From positions 1-6,044 of the forward strand of contig DASQAV010000061.1 in assembly GCA_035635575.1 (NCBI GenBank): a DNA stretch of 6,044 nucleotides, read 5' to 3'. Below are positions 1 through 5,587 of this stretch, piece by piece; within the stretch, counting starts at the first letter, position 1, and every line of letters begins with the position of its first letter. Both the position numbers and the translations under genes were made by a program. The notes under the pieces were generated by a model. The model made no database searches and was not told the origin of the DNA. It saw only the letters and a program-made list of their open reading frames with translations. This DNA comes from WS-7 sp035635575 (GTDB lineage Bacteria > Eisenbacteria > RBG-16-71-46 > SZUA-252).

Positions 1-34
1 GCGAATTCCTCTCGGTCGGGGGCGGGCGGGGGAT

Positions 35-40
35 TAGAAT
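35..40 (+). promoter_or_regulatory. Candidate -10 box upstream of alr
   Basis: TAGAAT matches the sigma-70 -10 consensus TATAAT at five of six positions. It is an AT-rich island in very GC-rich sequence, about 107 bases before the preferred alr start. No convincing -35 box lies 16-18 bases upstream; the best placement, TCGGTC at 12-17, matches poorly. If used, transcription would start near 47 and would probably drive alr and the three tightly packed genes behind it. The call rests on one hexamer only. Confidence 0.3.
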
Positions 41-42
41 CC

Positions 43-124
43 GGGGAGGTCACGCGCGCCAGTGTACCACCCGGCGCGTGGCCAAGCCCTGCTTGCGCCG
101 CCACACGCCCTGTGGTACTCGTGA
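43..124 (+). promoter_or_regulatory. alr leader with strong Shine-Dalgarno and possible 20-codon uORF
   Basis: GGAGGT at 45-50 is a full match to the anti-Shine-Dalgarno sequence, yet it is about 96 bases from the preferred alr ATG and 27 bases from the GTG at 78. The only start codon it could serve is GTG at 62, after an 11-base spacer. That opens a 20-codon frame ending at TGA 122-124, which is 22 bases before the alr ATG. This could be a leader peptide, or the motif may be chance in G-rich DNA. If the -10 box at 35-40 is used, the transcript would start inside this Shine-Dalgarno, which argues against the uORF. Confidence 0.2.
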
Positions 125-146
125 CGTGCCCGACCTGGGGCAGACC

Positions 147-1379
147 ATGACGGAATTTCCCACCTGGGCTGAAGTGGATCTGGATCGGTTCGGCCGGAAC
201 ATCGCGGCCATCCAAGCCGCGATCGGGCACGGCTGCAAGATCCTGCTCGTCGTGAAAGCCGATGCCTACGGGCACGGGGCCGTCGAGATCTCCCGCGCCG
301 CCGTGGATGCGGGAGTGACCATGCTCGGCGTCGCGACCCTCCACGAGGGAATCGAGCTTCGCTCGGCGGGTTCCACCGCTCCCATCGTCATCATGAGCCC
401 GTCCCTCGCCTCCGAGGTCGACGAGATCATCGAGCACCGCCTCACCCCCTGCGTCTCGACCCAGGAGTTCGCCGGCCTGCTCTCGCAGCGCTGCCTCGCG
501 CACGAGGTCATCTCGCGCATCCACGTCGAGGTGGACACGGGCATGGGGCGCACCGGCGTATCCGACCAGGACGCCCTGGAGTTCATCCAGCGCGTGGCGA
601 AGATGCCCAATCTCAAGCTCGAGAGCGTCTTCACGCATTTCCCGGACGCGGATTCCGGAAACACCTACTTCGCGGAGGAACAGCTGCGCCGCTTCAACGA
701 GATCCTGAGCGATCTGCGCAGCCGGAAGATCGAGGTCCCCATCCGTCACGCGGCGAACAGCGCGGGGATCCTGAGCCTGCCGCAGTCGTGGCTGGACATG
801 GTGCGCCCGGGAATCCTGGCCTACGGGTTCTACCCGAGCAGCCGCGTCCCACGCACGATCCCCGTCGAGGGCGTGATGTCCTTCAAGTCGCGGCTGGTCC
901 AGCTGCGCTCGGTGCCCGCAGGGCGGTTCATCAGCTACAGCCGAACCTACGAGACCAAGCGCCCCACCACGGTGGGAGTGCTCCCCGTGGGCTATGGCCA
1001 CGGACTTCCGTGGCTCCTCTCCAACCGCGGCGAGGTCCTCATTCGAGGGCGCCGCGCGCCGGTGATCGGCCGCGTGACCATGGATCTCACGATGGTGGAC
1101 GTGACCGAGATCCCGGACGCCGCGATCGGAGACGAGGCGGTCCTCTTCGGGGAGCAGGGAGGCGCCGCCATCACGATCGAGGAGGTGGCCGAGCGCGCGG
1201 AGACGGTGCCCTACGAGATCCTCTGCAGCATGGGGAAGCGGGTGGTGCGGGTATTCATGCGGGGCGGGGAGCCCGAGAAGATTCTCACGCTGGTCGGCGA
1301 GCGGCACGAGTCCGAGCCCGCCCAGGGCGCACGCCGCACGCGCAAGGTGCAGTACAAGAACAGCCGGATTCCTTCCTAG
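147..1379 (+). CDS. alr: Alanine racemase, PLP-dependent
   Basis: Interconverts L- and D-alanine in the cytoplasm, supplying D-Ala for the peptidoglycan stem peptide. From ATG 147 the protein has 410 residues, with an N-terminal PLP barrel and a C-terminal beta domain. Numbering runs close to the Geobacillus enzyme: PLP lysine K37 in VVKADAYGHG, H164 in THF, N204/S205 in HAANSAG, R220 in VRPGI (pyridine nitrogen contact), catalytic base Y264 in ISYSRTY, M312/D313 in GRVTMD, and gate tyrosine Y356 in PYEI. The frame is open from GTG 78, but ATG 147 is preferred: TWAEVDLD then lies at the usual distance from the N terminus, and GGGG at 137-140 gives a modest ribosome site with 6-base spacing. 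Two oddities are Glu128 where many relatives carry a carbamylated Lys, and a basic tail of roughly 35 residues beyond the usual end. First gene of a likely four-gene operon. Confidence 0.95.
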   Translation: MTEFPTWAEVDLDRFGRNIAAIQAAIGHGCKILLVVKADAYGHGAVEISRAAVDAGVTMLGVATLHEGIELRSAGSTAPIVIMSPSLASEVDEIIEHRLTPCVSTQEFAGLLSQRCLAHEVISRIHVEVDTGMGRTGVSDQDALEFIQRVAKMPNLKLESVFTHFPDADSGNTYFAEEQLRRFNEILSDLRSRKIEVPIRHAANSAGILSLPQSWLDMVRPGILAYGFYPSSRVPRTIPVEGVMSFKSRLVQLRSVPAGRFISYSRTYETKRPTTVGVLPVGYGHGLPWLLSNRGEVLIRGRRAPVIGRVTMDLTMVDVTEIPDAAIGDEAVLFGEQGGAAITIEEVAERAETVPYEILCSMGKRVVRVFMRGGEPEKILTLVGERHESEPAQGARRTRKVQYKNSRIPS

Positions 1380-1390
1380 CGGAGACGGTG

Positions 1391-1624
1391 ATGACCGATC
1401 AGCGGGACTTCCAGGTTGGGGACAAGGTCCAGCACCCCGAGTTCGGCGACGGCCTGGTGCTGGAGTCGCGGGGGAGCGGAGACAAGGCCTCCGTTCTCGT
1501 GTCGTTCGACGACAAGGTGAAGCGGAAACTCTCCGTCAGGTTCGCGAAGCTCACCCTGCTCGCGCCGGCCCAGACCCGGGAACCTCCGCGTGGGCCGCGT
1601 GCGCCGCGTGGGCCGCGTGGCTGA
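1391..1624 (+). CDS. Stand-alone PcrA/UvrD C-terminal Tudor-like domain protein
   Basis: A 77-residue protein. Residues 7-58 resemble the small beta-barrel Tudor-like domain that ends PcrA/UvrD helicases, with VGDKVQHPEFGDG at 9-21, a central strand ASVLVSF at 33-39, and RKLSVRFAKLTLL at 45-57, matching the usual pattern GDxVxHpxFGxG...vxF...k.L...A.L. In the helicases this domain contacts partners such as RNA polymerase or UvrB. Here no helicase motor is attached, so any such role is inference. The start is well supported: ATG follows GGAG at 1381-1384 by 6 bases and lies 11 bases after the alr stop. The C terminus is the low-complexity PRGPRAPRGPRG, encoded by a 9-bp tandem repeat, and the last 8 bases overlap the preferred cdd start. 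Alternatives are a CarD-like or DUF3553-type small beta-barrel, or a fossil of a helicase end, though an intact frame and good ribosome site favour a functional gene. Confidence 0.72.
   Translation: MTDQRDFQVGDKVQHPEFGDGLVLESRGSGDKASVLVSFDDKVKRKLSVRFAKLTLLAPAQTREPPRGPRAPRGPRG
1586..1621 (+). repeat. Four-copy 9-bp tandem repeat at the Tudor/cdd junction
   Basis: Consecutive units are CCGCGTGGG (1586-1594), CCGCGTGCG (1595-1603), CCGCGTGGG (1604-1612) and CCGCGTGGC (1613-1621). Each unit is three codons. In the upstream gene's frame they read Pro-Arg-Gly/Ala and form its C terminus. In the cdd frame each holds an in-frame GTG (1590, 1599, 1608, 1617), giving four possible cdd starts. Unit gain or loss by slippage would keep both frames intact. 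Confidence 0.9.
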
Positions 1625-2024
1625 CGCGCGGACGCCGGCTTCCCTCCTGGAATCGGCGCGCGCGCTCCTTCCACGCAGCGTGGCTCCCTATTCTCGGTTC
1701 CGCGTGGCCGCCCTTCTCGAGGCCGCGGACGCGACGACGCACCCCGGCGTGAACGTGGAGAGCGCGAGCTTCGGCCTCTCGATGTGCGCGGAGCGAAACG
1801 CGCTCTTCGGCGCGCTCTCCCGAGGGGCGTCCCGGTTCCAGCGCCTCGCGCTCGTCTCGGAGAGCCTCCGTCCCGTGCTTCCCTGCGGAGCCTGCCGCCA
1901 GGTGCTCCTCGAGCACGCTCCGGATCTCAGGCTCATTCTGGAACGGGCCGACGGCAGTCCCGAGGAGATCCGCCTCGCGGAGCTCCTCCCCCGGCCCTTC
2001 TCCGACTTCAGGCCCAAGACCTGA
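1617..2024 (+). CDS. cdd: Cytidine deaminase, homotetrameric zinc type
   Basis: Hydrolytically deaminates cytidine and deoxycytidine to uridine and deoxyuridine in pyrimidine salvage. From GTG 1617 it has 135 residues, against 136 for Bacillus subtilis Cdd. Visible motifs are APYSRFRVAALLEA near residues 23-36, GVNVES with substrate-contact residues N46 and E48, zinc ligand C57 and proton-shuttle E59 in CAERNALF, and zinc ligands C90 and C93 in PCGACRQ; it ends in the family-typical ELLPRPFS. Spacing between motifs matches the Bacillus protein exactly. The frame is open further upstream and GTG codons at 1590, 1599 and 1608 are alternatives, but these would only add repeat-encoded Gly-Arg-Val residues. 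Position 1617 overlaps the preceding stop by 8 bases and lacks a clear Shine-Dalgarno, suggesting translational coupling. The nucleoside phosphorylase downstream uses its product. Confidence 0.92.
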   Translation: MADARTPASLLESARALLPRSVAPYSRFRVAALLEAADATTHPGVNVESASFGLSMCAERNALFGALSRGASRFQRLALVSESLRPVLPCGACRQVLLEHAPDLRLILERADGSPEEIRLAELLPRPFSDFRPKT

Positions 2025-2034
2025 CCCACCGACC

Positions 2035-3330
2035 GTGAAGGACGTCATTCGCCTGAAGCGCGACGGAGAGGCGCTCCCACGAAGCGCGATCGATCGGTGG
2101 ATTCACGGCGTCACCGAGGGAACCATCCCGGACTACCAATCCTCGGCCCTCCTCATGGCGATCACGCTCCGGGGGATGAATGACGAGGAGACGGTCGCGC
2201 TCACCGACGCTCTCCTCCACTCCGGAAAGCTCCTGGGCTGGAATGGCCTCGGGCGGCCCACCGTGGACAAGCACTCCACCGGGGGCGTGGGAGACAAGAT
2301 CTCCATCGCGCTCGCCCCTCTCGTGGCGGCCTGCGGCGCCGCGGTTCCGATGATCGTGGGGCGGGGCCTCGGCCACACCGGCGGAACCCGGGACAAGCTG
2401 GAGGCCATTCCGGGATTCCGGACCTCGCTGACCGCGGACGAGTTCACCGCTCAGGTGCGGCGGATCGGCGTCGTGATCGCGGGGCAGAGCGACGAGCTGG
2501 CTCCCGCGGACGGAAAGCTCTACGCGCTCCGCGACGTGACGGGGACGGTGGAGAGCCGGCCGCTCATCGTGGCCAGCATCCTCGGGAAGAAGCTCGCCGC
2601 GGGCGCCTCGGGAATCCTCTTCGACGTGAAGTGCGGCCACGGCGCGATCATGGAGACGCCGGACGAGGCACGCCTGCTGGCGAAGGACCTCACGAGGGTG
2701 TCGCGCGAGCTGGGGCGCAAGGCGCGCGCCATCCTCACCGCGATGGACCAGCCGCTGGGGCTGGCGATCGGGAACGCGAACGAGACCGCGGAAGCGCTCC
2801 AGATCCTGCGCGGCCTCGCTCCCCCGGACGTGACAGAGCTGACGCGGACCCTGGCGGCGATGATGCTGGTGCTTGCCGGCGTGGCCCGGGAGCGCCACGA
2901 GGCGGAGGCGCGCCTGGACACGGCGCTGGGGTCGGGTCTCGCGATGCAGCGCGCCGAGGCGCTGATCCAGGCCCAGGGCGGCGATCCGCGGGTCACCTCG
3001 GACCCCACCATCCTGCCCCGCGCACCCGTGGAGACGAAAGCCACCACGGATCGGAAAGGCTACGTCACCGAGATCGATGCCCGGGCTCTGGGGATGCTTC
3101 TCGTCCGGATGGGGGGAGGGCGGGAGCGCATGGATCAGTACCTGGACCATGGCGTGGGAATCCGGCTGATCCGGAAGGTGGGAGATCTGGTCGGCGAAGG
3201 GGACGCGGTCGCGATCGTGGAGGCACGGCGGGATGCTCCGGACTGGGCGGATGAGGTCCGGCGCGCCTACTCCATCGCGGATCAGGCGCCCGCGCCCAAG
3301 CCGCTCATCATCGAAGAAGTCGGGCCCTAG
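2035..3330 (+). CDS. deoA: Thymidine / pyrimidine-nucleoside phosphorylase
   Basis: Phosphorolysis of thymidine, deoxyuridine or uridine to the free base plus (deoxy)ribose-1-phosphate. The 431 residues match the usual length of 430-440. Domains in order: helical N-terminal domain beginning KRDGEAL and IPDYQSSALLMAI, glycosyltransferase-family-3 alpha/beta domain, and C-terminal domain with GYVTEIDARALG near 342-353. The phosphate loop DKHSTGGVGD holds K79 and S81, the signature GRGLGHTGGTRDKLE lies at 109-123 with T118, and pyrimidine-site residues R166, S181 and K185 are present. Differences from E. coli TP and Geobacillus PyNP are V108 where a phosphate-binding Ser is normal (MIVGRG rather than MSGRG or MISGRG) and CGHGAIM rather than xGxGAFM at 200-206. 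GTG 2035 aligns with the family start but has no Shine-Dalgarno, and it is 10 bases after cdd, so coupling is likely. TP versus broader PyNP specificity cannot be decided by eye. The stop overlaps the convergent PBP gene. Confidence 0.92.
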   Translation: MKDVIRLKRDGEALPRSAIDRWIHGVTEGTIPDYQSSALLMAITLRGMNDEETVALTDALLHSGKLLGWNGLGRPTVDKHSTGGVGDKISIALAPLVAACGAAVPMIVGRGLGHTGGTRDKLEAIPGFRTSLTADEFTAQVRRIGVVIAGQSDELAPADGKLYALRDVTGTVESRPLIVASILGKKLAAGASGILFDVKCGHGAIMETPDEARLLAKDLTRVSRELGRKARAILTAMDQPLGLAIGNANETAEALQILRGLAPPDVTELTRTLAAMMLVLAGVARERHEAEARLDTALGSGLAMQRAEALIQAQGGDPRVTSDPTILPRAPVETKATTDRKGYVTEIDARALGMLLVRMGGGRERMDQYLDHGVGIRLIRKVGDLVGEGDAVAIVEARRDAPDWADEVRRAYSIADQAPAPKPLIIEEVGP

Positions 3331-5441
3331 AGCCTCAGGCGCTCGTCCGGCGGGGCCTCGGTGTCCGTCTCGTGGAAGTCCGGCGTCTCGGTCGGCGGCT
3401 TGGCCGTGCCCGTGTGCACGTTGCAGTAGCCCGTCGGCTCGCTCCCCTCGCGGAACAGCTCGATCTCGGTGCTGGGGCAGGCCGGATTCGCCAGGAGCCC
3501 CGTCTCCGTGCAGATGAGCCGGCTCACGACGCCGCTCGGCACGGGGAAATCCTGTGTGGGACGGTCCTTCGTGGCGGCAAGCATCACATCGACCCAGATC
3601 GGAAGAGCCGCGGCAGCGCCCGTCATCCCGGGGCCGATCTTCTGTTTCCGATCGAATCCCACCCACACGCCCGTCACGACGCCGGGCACGTAGCCCACGA
3701 ACCAGGCATCGCTATAGTCGTCCGTGGTGCCTGTCTTCCCGGCGGCCGGCGCGGAGAATCCCAGAGCGCGCGCCGAGGCGGCCGTGCCGTTCTCGAAGAC
3801 GCTCTCCATCATGCTCGTCATCGTGAGCGCGGTCTCGGGACTCAGCACCTCTTCCGCCGTGGTGTGCGACTCCTCGAGGATCTTCCCGTTCTTGTCCTCG
3901 ACCTTCAGGATGGACACCGGCGTGGACCGCACGCCCTGGTTGGCCCACACCCCGTAGGCGGAGGTCAGCTCGAGCAGGTTCACTTCCGAGGTTCCGAGCG
4001 CGAGCGAGAGGTCCGGCGTGAGCCGGCTCTTGATCCCCATGCGCTTCGCGTAGGAGGTCACCACGCTGATTCCCAGCTTCTGGAGCAGCTTGGCCGCCGG
4101 AACGTTCACGGAGTTGGCGAGCGCGTTGCGCAGCGTGACCGGCCCGCGGAACTTCTTGTCGTAGTTCTGAGGCGACCAGTCCTCGCCGTTCCCGGCTTTG
4201 AACGATACCGGCGTGTCCAGGATGATGTCGGTGGGCGAGAATCCGTTGTCGATGGCGGCCGTATAGATGAAGGGCTTGAACGCCGATCCCGGCTGGCGAG
4301 CCGCCTGCACCGCACGGTTGAAGTTCGAGTCGTTGAAATCGCGTCCGCCCACCAGGGCCAGGACCTGTCCGCTCGAAGGCTCCATGGCGACGACCGCGCC
4401 CTGGAGGTACTCGGTCTGGTTCCGGTCTCGCGCGGAGCTGCCCTCGCTCTTCGCGGCAAGAGCGGCGCGGGTCTTCTTGTACTGATTGCGCAGCTCGAGG
4501 GCGGTCAGCCGCTTCTCCAGCGACTCCTCGGCGGCGTGCTGGACGTCGATGTCCAGGGTCGTGTAGATCTTCAGGCCGCCCTCGTAGAGCTGGTTCGACC
4601 CGTAGCGCTCGTCGAGGTACTGGCGCACCATCTCCATGAAGTAGGGAGCTTCCTGGGCGTTGTAACGGGTCTTGGTCACGCCGAGGGGCGCTTCGCTCGC
4701 CTGCTCGTAGGCTCCGCGGTTGATGAATTTCGCGGCGAGCATCTGGGAGAGCACGAGGTTCCGGCGCCTCAGCGCCCGGTCCGGATCCCGGCGCGGCGAG
4801 TAGTCCCGTGGATTTCGCGGAAGCCCCGCGAGGAGCGCGCACTCCGACAGGTTCAGCTCCTGGACCTGTTTCCCGTAATAGACCTTGGCGGCGGCGTCCA
4901 CACCGTAGGCGCCCTCGCCGAAGTAGATCTGGTTGAAGTACATCTCGAGAATCTCGTCCTTGGTGTACGTCTGCTCGATCCGGATCGCGAGCACGATCTC
5001 CTTGAGCTTCCGCGTCAGCGTCTTCTCGTGCGTCAAGAAGAGGTTCCGCGCGAGTTGCTGGGTGATGGTGCTGCCTCCCTGCTCCGGCCGGCGTGCGATG
5101 ATATCCGTGAGGAGCGCGCGGGCGAGGCGGATGGGATCGATCCCCCAATGGGAATAGAAACGCCGGTCCTCGATCGCGAGGATGGCCTGCACCAGGGGAC
5201 GCGGAATGTCCTTGAGCGGGACGAGCGAGCGGTTTTCCTTGAAGAACTCGTGCACCAGCTTCTCGTTCCGGTCGTACACGAGCGTCTTGACGGGGGGTGC
5301 AATGGTCTGGAGGTTGGCGGGGGAAGGGAGGTCCTTCCGGAGCCAGTTCGCCACGCCAATACCGACCCCGACGACCCCGCAGAGCACGACGACCAGGATC
5401 GCGAAGAGACCTTTTGTGACACGTCCCCAACCTGGACTCAC
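3327..5441 (-). CDS. Class A penicillin-binding protein (PBP1A type), glycosyltransferase/transpeptidase
   Basis: Bifunctional peptidoglycan synthase at the outer face of the inner membrane: it polymerises lipid II into glycan strands and cross-links stem peptides. The 704 residues begin with a short cytoplasmic end and one membrane anchor (about 11-33). The GT51 domain follows (about 60-245): catalytic E91 in EDRRFYSHWG, GGSTITQQLARNLF at 122-135, and EMYFNQIYFGEGAYG at 166-180 with the second conserved Glu, E166. After a charged linker comes the transpeptidase domain (about 345-620), with nucleophile S386 in SAFK (386-389), SVN at 444-446 and KTGT at 569-572, so both active sites look complete. 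The tail has C644, C655, C673 and H676 in a pattern common in class A PBPs, then an acidic Pro-rich end. It is shorter than E. coli PBP1a, with no room for a large extra insert between the catalytic domains. The GTG start is supported by GAGGT 7 bases upstream and a promoter beyond it. The stop overlaps deoA by 4 bp. Confidence 0.95.
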   Translation of the reverse strand: MSPGWGRVTKGLFAILVVVLCGVVGVGIGVANWLRKDLPSPANLQTIAPPVKTLVYDRNEKLVHEFFKENRSLVPLKDIPRPLVQAILAIEDRRFYSHWGIDPIRLARALLTDIIARRPEQGGSTITQQLARNLFLTHEKTLTRKLKEIVLAIRIEQTYTKDEILEMYFNQIYFGEGAYGVDAAAKVYYGKQVQELNLSECALLAGLPRNPRDYSPRRDPDRALRRRNLVLSQMLAAKFINRGAYEQASEAPLGVTKTRYNAQEAPYFMEMVRQYLDERYGSNQLYEGGLKIYTTLDIDVQHAAEESLEKRLTALELRNQYKKTRAALAAKSEGSSARDRNQTEYLQGAVVAMEPSSGQVLALVGGRDFNDSNFNRAVQAARQPGSAFKPFIYTAAIDNGFSPTDIILDTPVSFKAGNGEDWSPQNYDKKFRGPVTLRNALANSVNVPAAKLLQKLGISVVTSYAKRMGIKSRLTPDLSLALGTSEVNLLELTSAYGVWANQGVRSTPVSILKVEDKNGKILEESHTTAEEVLSPETALTMTSMMESVFENGTAASARALGFSAPAAGKTGTTDDYSDAWFVGYVPGVVTGVWVGFDRKQKIGPGMTGAAAALPIWVDVMLAATKDRPTQDFPVPSGVVSRLICTETGLLANPACPSTEIELFREGSEPTGYCNVHTGTAKPPTETPDFHETDTEAPPDERLRL

Positions 5442-5448
5442 TAGGACA

Positions 5449-5453
5449 ACCTC
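5449..5453 (-). promoter_or_regulatory. Ribosome binding site of the PBP gene
   Basis: GAGGT on the minus strand, separated by 7 bases from the GTG start at 5441-5439. It is the clearest ribosome site in the window after the leader motif at 45-50, and it supports this GTG over the in-frame GTG seven codons further in. Confidence 0.7.
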
Positions 5454-5471
5454 GTTCTGGGTGTGGTTCTT

Positions 5472-5508
5472 CCGGCCGGGGGTACGCTAGGTGCCCCCTC
5501 CGGGCCGG
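5472..5508. repeat. Imperfect GC-rich inverted repeat around the PBP -10 box
   Basis: The outer arms CCGGCC (5472-5477) and GGCCGG (5503-5508) are perfectly complementary, as are the inner arms GGGGG (5478-5482) and CCCCC (5494-5498). TCCG at 5499-5502 bulges on one side, and 11 bases (5483-5493) form the centre. No T-run follows on either strand, so it does not look like an intrinsic terminator. It covers the -10 and the expected transcription start of the PBP promoter, which would suit an operator, but chance pairing in GC-rich DNA is possible. Confidence 0.45.
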
Positions 5509-5512
5509 TCAA
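5484..5512 (-). promoter_or_regulatory. Sigma-70-like promoter of the PBP gene
   Basis: On the minus strand, TTGACC (5512-5507, five of six to the -35 consensus) is separated by exactly 17 bases from TAGCGT (5489-5484, keeping the T, A and final T of the -10). Transcription would start near 5477, giving a leader of about 36 bases with GAGGT well placed inside it. An inverted repeat brackets the -10 box, so repression there is conceivable. Read by eye only. Confidence 0.6.
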
Positions 5513-5569
5513 GAGCCAATTCGGCCGCGACGGCATGTGGGAGCCGCGCTTCCGCGCGCCTTCCAAACT

Positions 5570-5578
5570 TGGTAGGCT
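5570..5578 (+). promoter_or_regulatory. Candidate extended -10 promoter immediately before tyrS
   Basis: TGGTAGGCT fits the extended -10 pattern TGnTAnnnT. The best -35 at 17-base spacing is TTCCGC (5550-5555), only a partial match. Transcription would begin near 5585, two to three bases before the ATG, giving an almost leaderless mRNA. The same bases include GGTAGG (5571-5576), which could instead be a weak Shine-Dalgarno 11 bases from the ATG, with the promoter further upstream. The two readings exclude each other. Confidence 0.3.
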
Positions 5579-5587
5579 GCCGCGACC

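Noticed and set aside
78..146. Alternative alr start at GTG 78 (23 more residues)
   Set aside because: No ribosome site at proper distance, and the added residues do not resemble the Alr N terminus. ATG 147 gives the family-typical beginning.
788..1390. The long in-frame upstream extension of the Tudor-like gene
   Set aside because: Overlaps alr in another frame with Arg/Gly/Pro-rich nonsense-like translation. The real start is ATG 1391 with GGAG upstream.
3330..3344. GAGC...GCTC dyad near the convergent stops as a terminator
   Set aside because: Arms of only four bases and no T-run on either strand.
2008..3666. A 552-codon minus-strand frame antisense to deoA
   Set aside because: Shadow of deoA and of the end of the PBP gene; composition typical of out-of-frame translation and no domain seen.
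3712..5430. A 572-codon minus-strand frame within the PBP gene
   Set aside because: Alternate-frame shadow rich in Arg, Gly, Pro and Ala with no family motifs.
3372..5444. A 690-codon open frame on the + strand opposite the PBP gene
   Set aside because: It is a shadow of the PBP coding strand in GC-rich DNA. Its composition is biased (Arg, Gly, Val, Leu, His rich), it shows no recognisable motifs, and the opposite frame has complete PBP active-site motifs.
5442..5587. T-box riboswitch before tyrS
   Set aside because: Only 146 bases are available and shared with the divergent PBP promoter; no T-box core sequence or terminator/antiterminator pair is visible.
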